From an uncultured Rhodospirillales bacterium (GTDB lineage: Bacteria > Pseudomonadota > Alphaproteobacteria > Rhodospirillales > Defluviicoccaceae): a stretch of 25,980 nt of DNA. The stretch spans positions 1 to 25,980 of the forward strand of contig CAKZLS010000235.1 in the NCBI GenBank assembly GCA_937127205.1. The letters run 5' to 3'. The position numbers were made by a program, and so were the translations under genes. Below are positions 18,775 through 25,509 of the stretch, piece by piece (position 1 is the first letter of the stretch; each line of letters opens with the position of its first letter). A model generated the notes under the pieces. It made no database searches, had not been told where the DNA came from, and saw only the letters and a program-made list of their open reading frames with translations.

Positions 18775-19947
18775 ATGCGTCGGCGGCTCTCACTTGCAAA
18801 AGCGAGTTTTGCCTGTGCTTTGGTTTTTGCGACGGCGGCCACGGCGGCTGATCCGCTGGTCTCGCGCGGCGGGATCGAGAATGCCCGGGGCTTCGCCACG
18901 ACACAGGTCGTCAACGGCCTGAACTCTCCGTGGGGAATGACTTGGCTCCCCGACGGCACACTCTTGATCACCCAGAAATCAGGGACCATTCGCGTGGTCC
19001 GCGACGGCGCCTTAATGGCACAGTCCATCGATTTCCCCGGCTCGGTCCTTGACCTGGGCCAGGGTGGTCTCATGGACATTGCAACAAGCCCGGACTTCGA
19101 GACGGACAACCTGCTCTATTTCACTTACGCCACCGGCGATCCACAGGCCAACCAAACAGCCATCGGGCGCGCTACCTGGACCGGTGACGGTCTGGCGGGC
19201 TTCACAGAGATCTTTCGGGTTGCGGCCGCGAAGGAGGGCGGTGCCCACTTCGGATCGAGGCTGCTGTTTCTCCCCGATGGAACGTTGCTGGCGAGTATCG
19301 GCGACGGCGGCAATCCGCCAATCACGTTTGCCAGCGAAGAGATCCGCCAACAGGCTCAAAGTTTGCAAACTCATTTTGGATCGGTCATCCGCATCAATCC
19401 CGACGGCTCGGTTCCCGATGACAATCCCTTTGTCGCCACGGAGGGCGCGCGTCCCGAAATCTGGAGCTATGGCCACCGCAATATCCAGGGCATGGCCTTC
19501 GACCCGGAAACCAAGGCGATCTGGGCCAGTGAGCACGGCGCGGCCGGCGGCGACGAGCTCAATCGGCTGGAAGCAGGCAACAATTAAGGTTGGCCGGCGG
19601 TCACCTACGCCCGGAACTATGGGGACGGCACTTTGATTTCCGATCGGATCGCCGGACCGGGATATACTGCCCCGGTGGTCGTGTGGCTCGATACCCACGC
19701 GCCCGCCGGCGCCACGGTTTATCGCGGAGCCGACTTTCCCGATTGGCAGGGAGGGATCTTGTCTTCGGGTCTGGTTACTCAGGATTTGCGGCTGATAATG
19801 CCGCAAGCGGGCAAAAAGCCTCGGCATCTGAGCATTCCCATCGGCAAACGCGTGCGGGATGTGGACGTGGACCCCGACGGAAAGCTCTATGCGTTAACGG
19901 ACGGCGAGAACGGTGCGCTCATCAGGATCCATTCGGCCGCGAAGTAA
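18775..19947 (+). pseudogene. PQQ-dependent aldose sugar dehydrogenase (YliI/sGDH family), interrupted by one in-frame stop
   Basis: The frame runs from ATG 18775 to TAA 19947 with a single TAA at 19585-19587 splitting it into 270 and 120 residues. A signal peptide (core ASFACALVFATAATA) predicts a periplasmic enzyme. The soluble glucose dehydrogenase propeller is recognisable: VNGLNSPWGMTWLPDGTLLI, GGAHFGSRLLFLPDG, IWSYGHRNIQGMAFDP, EHGAAGGDELNRLEAGNN, then the stop, then GWPAVTYARNYGDGT. Family members read NYGWP at this point, so TAA replaces a Tyr codon (TAT or TAC) by one base change and the frame is otherwise intact to the normal C-terminus (about 390 residues). Such enzymes oxidise aldoses with PQQ. 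The truncated product would lack the last propeller blades. A recent mutation, an assembly error, or read-through are possible; the first two seem likeliest. Confidence 0.85.
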
Positions 19948-20282
19948 CCAGAGCGATCTATCTGTGCAACCGGGGGGGGAGTGTAACGCAAAAAGTCGAT
20001 ATCAACCCCATGCACAGTAGGTTTTCATCGAATTAGATCAGTTCCTCGTCGGTGGACCTTAATTTAGCCAGCGGTCCTGGATTACCCAATTCCGCTCGCG
20101 AATACGGTTGAAGATGACGCCGCCGCCCAGATGCTCCAAGGTTAGTGCGAGCATGCAAGCACATTCCAACAGGAGATCAGGAAGACAAGCCTCGATGAAA
20201 AAAGCATGATTACCAACGGCATCATCGCACCGCTTCATGACGGGGCGGTTTGCTACTGCAAGGAACGCGGTTGGAGGTAGCT
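19948..20282. other. 335-bp gap without a recognised gene
   Basis: Between the broken dehydrogenase and the aminotransferase I see no family-recognisable gene. A tract of eight G lies at 19972-19979. On the minus strand a 59-codon open frame (20238-20059) ends in NRIRERNWVIQDRWLN; it has no ribosome-binding site and I cannot place it, so it may be a remnant or chance. The aminotransferase promoter must lie here or further upstream. Confidence 0.5.
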
Positions 20283-21209
20283 ATGACCAACAACACCTCC
20301 ACCACCCATGACGCAGAGGATGACTCGCGAAACCGCGACATCAAGATCTACGTGAATGGCGAGATCGTGCACCGGGACGATGCCAAAGTCTCTGTTTACG
20401 ATAGCGGCTTCATGCTGGGCGACGGCATGTGGGAAGGCATGCGGCTCTACAATGGCAAATGGGCTTTCTTCGACGAGCACATGGACCGGTTCTTCAACAG
20501 CTGCAAGGCTGTGTCCCTCGACGTCGGCATGGACAAGGCGGGCATTCTAGATGCGTTGACCCGCACGGCCCAGGCCAACGGCATGACCCATGACGTGCAT
20601 TGCCGCCTGATGCTGACCCGTGGGGTAAAAGCGAAGCCGTTCCAGCATCCGTCGCTGTCCCGCTCGGGGCCGACCCTGGTGATCATCCTGGAGCACTCCA
20701 AGCCCGCGGCTGATTTGCAAAGTCGAGGCATCCGGCTGGCGACCGTGCCTCAGGTTCGTGGTCTGCCCATGAGCCAGGACCCGAAATACAACAGCCATTC
20801 CAAGCTGAACTGCGTGATCGCCTGCCTGCAGGCCGAAAAGGCCGGGGCCGACGAGGCGCTCATGCTGGATCCCAATGGGTTCGTCAATACCACCAACGCC
20901 TGCAACTTCTTCATCGTGCGAAGAGGCGAGGTTTGGACCTCCACCGGCGATTATTGCATGAACGGAGTGACCCGGCAGAAAGTCATCGAGCTGTGCCGCG
21001 ACAACGGTATTCCGGTCTTAGAGAAGAACTATTCGCTTTTCGAAGCGTACGGTGCCGACGAAGCGTTTCTCACCGGAACCTTCGGCGCGCAAACCCCGGT
21101 CGCCGAGATCGACGGCAACTCCATCGGCACCGGCGACCGTCCGATCACCGCACGCATCCGAACCTTCTATGGAGCCCTGGTGGAAAAGAACACCCGCACA
21201 GCCCGGTGA
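20283..21209 (+). CDS. Fold-type IV PLP-dependent aminotransferase (IlvE/D-AAT superfamily)
   Basis: A 308-residue class IV aminotransferase. Superfamily features are visible: YDSGFMLGDGMWEGMRLYNG near residues 39-58, RLMLTRG, the PLP-binding Lys174 in YNSHSKLNCVIA, GVTRQKVIELC and the phosphate-binding TGTFGAQTPV. Where most members have V-x-E, the Glu contacting the PLP ring nitrogen, this one reads GFVNTTNACNFF, with Thr203 at that place. It is therefore probably not an ordinary branched-chain aminotransferase; a distinct subfamily acting on an amino acid, D-amino acid or amine is plausible, substrate unknown. ATG 20283 has GGAGGT five bases upstream. It stands alone, about 330 bases downstream of the broken dehydrogenase. 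Confidence 0.9.
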   Translation: MTNNTSTTHDAEDDSRNRDIKIYVNGEIVHRDDAKVSVYDSGFMLGDGMWEGMRLYNGKWAFFDEHMDRFFNSCKAVSLDVGMDKAGILDALTRTAQANGMTHDVHCRLMLTRGVKAKPFQHPSLSRSGPTLVIILEHSKPAADLQSRGIRLATVPQVRGLPMSQDPKYNSHSKLNCVIACLQAEKAGADEALMLDPNGFVNTTNACNFFIVRRGEVWTSTGDYCMNGVTRQKVIELCRDNGIPVLEKNYSLFEAYGADEAFLTGTFGAQTPVAEIDGNSIGTGDRPITARIRTFYGALVEKNTRTAR

Positions 21210-21223
21210 AGGGGGTCAACAGG

Positions 21224-21240
21224 AAAAAACGCGGGCGTTT
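21224..21240 (-). terminator. Possible intrinsic terminator of the gcrA-like operon
   Basis: Read on the minus strand, AAACGC-CC-GCGTTT is followed by more T, giving a T-run of six (A-run at 21224-21229). The stem is short, so it is a weak call. It lies about 100 bases beyond the last leftward gene. Confidence 0.35.
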
Positions 21241-21338
21241 GTCGGTTTCCCAAATCGCCCCTTCAATCAGTAAATATTAATGACCTGACCCCACAGAATC
21301 CTTTTGATTTTAGGTCGAACCCACAGAGCACCGGTTGG

Positions 21339-21671
21339 TCACGTTTGTCCGGAATTCCGTTCGCGGACCTTTGCGATGGCTTGCGTGTACAGGCGGTGCC
21401 AGCCTGCGTGGTGCAGACGGAATCGGATCAGGTCTTCGATGGCGTCGGGGTCGCGGGCGTCGCCATCGATGAAGCCGATGTCGTCGGCAAGAAGCTGGCC
21501 CAGGTCACTGTCCAGGAGACTTCGTACTTCGGTGGGGTGCAGGTCGAAGACGGTGCCGAGGGCCTCGCTGGCCGCCGTCCACACCGCTTCGGGATCGTAG
21601 CCGTTGCGCACAGCCGCCGCCCAGAACCCGGACGCCGGATAGCGCGGCGGCAGGATCGTCCGGCCGATCAC
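21339..21671 (-). CDS. Hypothetical protein downstream of the gcrA-like gene
   Basis: A 110-residue soluble protein that I do not recognise. It has no signal peptide or membrane segment, a Trp-containing N-terminal half (GFWAAAVRNGYDPEAVWTAA), an acidic centre (LLDSDLGQLLADDIGFIDGD) and a basic, probably helical C-terminus. The start is GTG 21671; a stop lies eight codons upstream, so little extension is possible, and the ribosome-binding site is weak. It follows the gcrA-like gene by 50 bases on the same strand and is probably cotranscribed. That position could mean a role in the same regulatory circuit, but nothing in the sequence shows it. Confidence 0.65.
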   Translation of the reverse strand: MIGRTILPPRYPASGFWAAAVRNGYDPEAVWTAASEALGTVFDLHPTEVRSLLDSDLGQLLADDIGFIDGDARDPDAIEDLIRFRLHHAGWHRLYTQAIAKVRERNSGQT

Positions 21672-21721
21672 TTCGGTCGCCGCCCCTTGCTACGCCCCGG
21701 CCCGCAACTGGTCGTCACTCG

Positions 21722-22096
21722 TCAGCCGACAGCCGCCGATTTCTGGGGCTTGAACGCAGGCCTGTATGCCATGTCGCAATGCGTGGGGCAGTACGGCTTT
21801 CCGTCGGCCGCCGCCTTGCCACAAAAGTGATATCCGTCACTTTCGCCATCATCGAGCGGCCAGCGGCACATACCGGTTTCCAGGCTCGCCAAGTGGATCA
21901 CGTTGGTCGCCGTGGGCACACTGTTCGAACGCGGCGGTACCGGGTCGCGGCGCTTGGCCAGATGTAGGCGGAAGGCCTTACCGATGGCCGCGTTTTTGGT
22001 CACTCCTAGACGGCGCCCAATTTCGCTCGCCGTGATGCCCTCATTCCACAGTGCAATGAGGGCGGCCGTCCGCTCCGGAGTCCATTGCTGGGTCAT
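21722..22096 (-). CDS. gcrA: GcrA-family cell-cycle regulator
   Basis: A 124-residue GcrA-type protein. The N-terminal DNA-binding helices match the family: WTPERTAALIALWNEGITAS, then EIGRRLGVTKNAAIGKAFRL, where most GcrA proteins read GVTRNAVIGK. After a basic Pro-rich linker comes the conserved C-terminal block CRWPLDDGE, FCG, PYCPTHCDMAYRP. GcrA binds sigma-70 RNA polymerase and activates promoters carrying CcrM-methylated GANTC sites, tying transcription to DNA replication. Caulobacter GcrA is longer (173), mainly in the linker, so this may be a short orthologue or a paralogue. ATG 22096 starts exactly at the conserved region and has AAGGTGGAG just upstream; an upstream in-frame start at 22159 adds 21 residues unlike the family. 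It is divergent from the GST-like gene, and I see no GANTC site in the 180 bases nearest that gene. Confidence 0.88.
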   Translation of the reverse strand: MTQQWTPERTAALIALWNEGITASEIGRRLGVTKNAAIGKAFRLHLAKRRDPVPPRSNSVPTATNVIHLASLETGMCRWPLDDGESDGYHFCGKAAADGKPYCPTHCDMAYRPAFKPQKSAAVG

Positions 22097-22302
22097 TGCT
22101 CCACCTTCCCTTCCATATCCCACGGAAGCCCGCGTTGCCACTTCATAAGGTCGCCACAATAACCAAATGAAAACAACAATTTATGTGAACTTAATGATAG
22201 ATTACACGAGGAACGGGGCGATTTCAAGATGCACGCCAGAAAACTTGCCTCTGTGTGTGAGAATTGCCACTGTTGGGATCCATGTTTGGGCTGGATTTAG
22301 TG

Positions 22303-22322
22303 TTCTACGCCCGGGCGTAGAA
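22303..22322. promoter_or_regulatory. Perfect 20-bp palindrome before the GST-like gene
   Basis: TTCTACGCCCGGGCGTAGAA is a perfect palindrome ending 17 bases before ATG 22340. As DNA it could be an operator; as RNA, a hairpin just ahead of the start codon. There is no T-run, so a terminator is unlikely. Confidence 0.45.
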
Positions 22323-22339
22323 GAAAGGCTGATCGGAAA

Positions 22340-23056
22340 ATGACCGTGAAATTGCACAAGTTCGGCGAAGCATGGGGTCTGGCCGACCCCAGTCCCTTTT
22401 GTCTCAAGGTCGAGAGCTTCCTGAGGGAAACGCAAATCCCCTATGAGGCGGTAACGTTTGATCCGAAACGGAGCTTCGCTCTGGCACCAAAAGGCAAATT
22501 GCCTTTCATCGAAGATGAGAACGAGGGGATTATCGGGGACTCACGATTTATCATCAAGCGGTTGTCTCGTGCTCGCGCCATTGACCTGGACGCACCTCTG
22601 GCCGACCGGGACAGATGTGTTTCTTTCGCATTCCGTCGCATGCTCGATGAGCACCTTTATTGGATTGGTGTGTATTCCCGCTGGCTCGACGAACCGGGCT
22701 GGTCGGTCATCCGCAAAATCTTTTTTGCCCGGATACCGACGCCGATGCGAACGTTTGTCGTTCCTTTGGCACGGCGCCGGATGGTCGCCGCATTGCGCGC
22801 CCAAGGAATTGGGCGGCATTCTCGCGACGAAGTCTATGCATTAGGGAAGGAGGACCTGCAAGCGTTGAGCACGCTTCTCGGGCAAGACAGCTATTTCTTC
22901 GCGGCGGACCAACCGACATTGCTCGACCTATGGACGCACGCGTTCGTCGCCGAAATTGTCGCGCCACCCATCGACTCTCCCCTGAAAAACGCGGCGTTGT
23001 CCCTTTCCAACCTTTGCGATCACTATCATCGCCTGCAAAACCGGCTGTACGCTTGA
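22340..23056 (+). CDS. Glutathione S-transferase-like protein (Fax/metaxin-type)
   Basis: A 238-residue cytosolic protein of the GST superfamily. The N-terminal thioredoxin-like part has WGLADPSPFCLKVESFLR, Y at about 36, and KGKLPFIEDENEGIIGDSRFI, which corresponds to the cis-Pro and glutathione-side turn. The C-terminal helical half carries DQPTLLDLWTHAFVAEIVAPP. This pattern resembles the Failed-axon-connections/metaxin-like group (GST_N_4 plus GST_C_6) found in many Proteobacteria. Enzymatic activity is not established for that group; a detoxification or binding role is inferred. ATG 22340 has GGA four bases upstream and follows a perfect 20-bp palindrome. It converges with the membrane-protein gene, 20 bases apart. 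Confidence 0.85.
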   Translation: MTVKLHKFGEAWGLADPSPFCLKVESFLRETQIPYEAVTFDPKRSFALAPKGKLPFIEDENEGIIGDSRFIIKRLSRARAIDLDAPLADRDRCVSFAFRRMLDEHLYWIGVYSRWLDEPGWSVIRKIFFARIPTPMRTFVVPLARRRMVAALRAQGIGRHSRDEVYALGKEDLQALSTLLGQDSYFFAADQPTLLDLWTHAFVAEIVAPPIDSPLKNAALSLSNLCDHYHRLQNRLYA

Positions 23057-23076
23057 GTGGGATGGTGGCCGCTCGA

Positions 23077-23751
23077 CTAACGCGACAGAATGGCCGTTCC
23101 GAACAGCAGGATCGCCAACGGGAGGGGAGCGACGGCAAGCACGATGGTCGCCAGGAAACCGGGAACGGAGTACAATTTGCTCGCGCCGGCCATAAGCGCG
23201 ATGCCGCCGCCCCCACCGATCACGATGTTGCCGGGAAGGTTGATCACAACGGCCAATGCGAGATAGCGATGGCGAAGCAATGCCGGCACAAATCGGTTCG
23301 GCGTTTTTGAGACCAGAAACGCCAGCCGGGCCTCGCCATTCATGGGCTGGATGGTTTCGAGCAGGTGGCTGGCGCGCCGAAAATGAAGGTCGCTGAGCAG
23401 CCTGATCAATCCGGTAAGCGGGATCAGGCGGCCAGCAACGAAAGCGATGGAAAGACCGGCAAGGGTGCTGACATACACCAAGAATACTATGGGAGGACCA
23501 AGCATCCCAATCAGCGCGAGGCCGATTTCCACTCCGGGAACGAAGGGAATAGCGATCAGCACCGCATAGACGATCGCGCACAGGGTGATGATCCGGTGGA
23601 CGAAGGGTTCGTTGCTGGGGCGGATCTCGAAGGTCAGGACTTCGGCGATCCAGCCGGCGGCGACATTGGCAACAACGACCAACAGAACAAGGCATATCAG
23701 CTTTGAGATAACCGGCCGGAGATGCCGGGCCTCCGGTGTTCTGGTCGACAT
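23077..23751 (-). CDS. Integral membrane protein, possibly a divergent VTT/DedA-like protein
   Basis: A 224-residue polytopic protein with about five hydrophobic segments (roughly 15-36, 52-70, 72-108, 164-186 and 193-220). The segment FVPGVEIGLALIGMLG followed by AGLSIAFVAGRLIP, and the later NLPGNIVIGGGGGIALMAG, recall the re-entrant regions of VTT (SNARE-associated/DedA) proteins, which move lipids across membranes. The match is by eye and weak, so the family is tentative. A soluble loop of about 50 residues (LLSDLHFRRASHLLETIQ) lies in the middle. Its ATG is one base after the stop of the preceding gene, so the two are translationally coupled. Confidence 0.75.
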   Translation of the reverse strand: MSTRTPEARHLRPVISKLICLVLLVVVANVAAGWIAEVLTFEIRPSNEPFVHRIITLCAIVYAVLIAIPFVPGVEIGLALIGMLGPPIVFLVYVSTLAGLSIAFVAGRLIPLTGLIRLLSDLHFRRASHLLETIQPMNGEARLAFLVSKTPNRFVPALLRHRYLALAVVINLPGNIVIGGGGGIALMAGASKLYSVPGFLATIVLAVAPLPLAILLFGTAILSR

Positions 23752-23752
23752 C

Positions 23753-24250
23753 TTAGCGATCGCTGGTCATCGAAATGGCGGCTTCGGCAAGCGTGCCCTC
23801 GAACCAGAACTCCTTTTCGATGGTCCAGTACCACCGCTCCGACGTCCAGGTAAACATCCCCTTGATGGTTCCGTTTTCCTCGTCGACGGTTCCTCGCCAG
23901 ACGATGGTTGCGTCTTTACCCAAGCATTTGGTTTCACTTATAAACTCGGTCTTGGCGCCCACGCTTCGGACGAAGTATGGCGCGGGTGCATATCCACACC
24001 GCCGCTCGCATTCCTTCGACACGAACATGCCACTCTCAAAGACCAATAAGTCCTCAACGTTGGCAGGCTTGTCTGCGGGACCGAGTTCGCTGGCGAAAGT
24101 CATCCCATCAAGGAGTCCAACGCCTTCAACGGTCATCGCGTCACCCGTTTCCGCGTGAACCGGGTTTGCCGCCGGCCCCAGCATGAGCCATCCGCCAACC
24201 AACGCCGCGCAAGCGGCAACGTTTATCAATCCGAGCTTCAACTTCCGCAT
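23753..24250 (-). CDS. Exported hypothetical protein
   Basis: A 165-residue protein with a signal peptide (basic MRKLK, hydrophobic core about 8-28, likely cleavage after VHA near residue 32). I do not recognise the mature part. It contains four Cys residues (ECERRC, GYAP, later TKCLG) of which some could form a disulfide, and a Trp-rich C-terminal half (TIVWRGTVDEENGTIKGMFT, then SERWYWTIEKEFWFEGTL). The latter suggests a beta-rich, lipocalin-like or ligand-binding domain; that is only an impression. It is cotranscribed with the membrane protein that begins one base after its stop. The pair may act together in the envelope. Confidence 0.78.
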   Translation of the reverse strand: MRKLKLGLINVAACAALVGGWLMLGPAANPVHAETGDAMTVEGVGLLDGMTFASELGPADKPANVEDLLVFESGMFVSKECERRCGYAPAPYFVRSVGAKTEFISETKCLGKDATIVWRGTVDEENGTIKGMFTWTSERWYWTIEKEFWFEGTLAEAAISMTSDR

Positions 24251-24481
24251 GTCACCTCTCCCGCCCGGACGGCATCCTATTGGCGATGCGTGTCGGTCAG
24301 CGCTCGCAAACCGCCGCCGCTACCGCCTAATTGTAGCGCAATTGCGTCTCAATTTCTATTGGCCACAATCGCCATGCCAATTTTCGGATCCGAGTCGCCC
24401 TGCCGCTCGACCCTTGCGCCAGCCAAGAAGCTCGGGAAGTCAAGCAAAGCGCATGGCCGAGGCCCGAAGTCGTTCGGACCT

Positions 24482-24503
24482 GCGGCGTGCCCTGACACGC
24501 CGC
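24482..24503 (-). terminator. GC-rich hairpin after the glycosyltransferase-like gene
   Basis: GCGGCGTG (24482-24489) and CACGCCGC (24496-24503) form an 8-bp stem with a 6-base loop about 20 bases beyond the stop at 24525. No T-run follows on the minus strand, so terminator function is uncertain. The rest of the 274-bp gap down to 24251 shows only small dyads such as CCGAA/TTCGG just beside it. Confidence 0.35.
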
Positions 24504-24524
24504 GCAGCGCCGGCGAATATTGGG

Positions 24525-25427
24525 CTAGGCCGCCAGGGGCGGCGTCCGTTCGAGCACTTCGAGGGCGTCGTGGCGGACGTGGTTCTCGCGCATTTCGTCG
24601 CGGATCATCTCCTCGGTGACGATGCCCCTTTCCAGGCATTCGCGCAGCAGGCCAAAGAAAAACTGTTCCTGTTTGGGATCGGGGTGCGGTTTGTAATGGC
24701 CGAGGAACGTGTAATCGCCGAACACGCGTCTGCGAACCCTGTTCACCCAGCCCAACGGCGCCAGCCCCGATGGTTTCTCCGGCGGCATGAAATCCACTGG
24801 CAACCCGGTTTTCCACGGCTGGGTCTTGCGTTTGGTGTTGTGGATCAGCTTAGTTTCGGGAGTGAGCCGGTCGAAATCATTCCACTCGTTCTCGAACAGC
24901 TTGACCGATCCCGGCGCCTCGTACTGCAGGCAGATCCATAGCGCATAGTCGCGCTTCATCTCGAACATTTCGTTGAACTGCTGCTCCACCTTCCAGTGGG
25001 TCAGCTTGGCGCTGTCGAGCAGCATTACACTGCTCGCCATGAAACCGCGCTTCTGCTTGGATCCCGAGCGCTGCCGGCACATCACCGCAGCACCCTGCAT
25101 GTCTCGGGTCAGAAGCTCGTAAACGTCGCCCACCGCGAACACGTCCGGATCGACAACCACCGCTTGTCCGGAATACCCCATCAGTTCCGGCGGCATGAAC
25201 CTGAGCGGCGTAAACGACTGAAGATCGTCGTAATGCCAAGGCCGAGTCACGCCGTCGCGGAGATACTCCTGACCTTCCCGCGCCCGCAGGAAAGGGTAGT
25301 CCTCGGTGCGGATCAACCGGACATCGAACGCATCCGCATGCTTGGAGTTGCGGCGCATGGAATATTCCGAAACAAGGGCCCCAACGATTTGCTTATCGTT
25401 GGTGTGGATAAAGACCTTCGGTTTCAT
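24525..25427 (-). CDS. Glycosyltransferase-like protein (GT-A fold, DxD motif)
   Basis: A 300-residue cytosolic protein. It opens with KVFIHTNDKQIVGALVSEYSM, a first Rossmann strand and helix as in GT-A enzymes that use nucleotide sugars. VVVDPDVFAVGDVYELL contains a DPD (DxD) metal-binding motif preceded by hydrophobic residues. Other features typical of GT8-like enzymes are FMASSVMLLD, FENEWNDFDRLTPETKLIHN and KTQPWKTGLP, the last resembling the H-x-x-G/KPW motif. It probably transfers a sugar to a surface glycan, lipid or small molecule; donor and acceptor are unknown. The C-terminal ~90 residues are charged and helical. ATG 25427 follows AAAGG by eleven bases. It lies 82 bases downstream of another glycosyltransferase-like gene on the same strand. 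Confidence 0.75.
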   Translation of the reverse strand: MKPKVFIHTNDKQIVGALVSEYSMRRNSKHADAFDVRLIRTEDYPFLRAREGQEYLRDGVTRPWHYDDLQSFTPLRFMPPELMGYSGQAVVVDPDVFAVGDVYELLTRDMQGAAVMCRQRSGSKQKRGFMASSVMLLDSAKLTHWKVEQQFNEMFEMKRDYALWICLQYEAPGSVKLFENEWNDFDRLTPETKLIHNTKRKTQPWKTGLPVDFMPPEKPSGLAPLGWVNRVRRRVFGDYTFLGHYKPHPDPKQEQFFFGLLRECLERGIVTEEMIRDEMRENHVRHDALEVLERTPPLAA

Positions 25428-25509
25428 AACGAAAATAACCTTTCGCCAATTAGGGTCTTATACGTAGTTAGCAGGTCGACTCGACGCCCGCAAGGACGAG
25501 AGCTGAAAA

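Noticed and set aside
19972..19979. Run of eight G as a phase-variable tract
   Set aside because: It is in noncoding DNA about 300 bases from the next start codon, with no promoter spacing it would obviously change.
21290..21327. Direct repeat CCCACAGA (21290-21297 and 21320-21327), considered as an insertion-element scar
   Set aside because: Eight bases is too short, there are no inverted ends or transposase remnants, and chance is a sufficient explanation.
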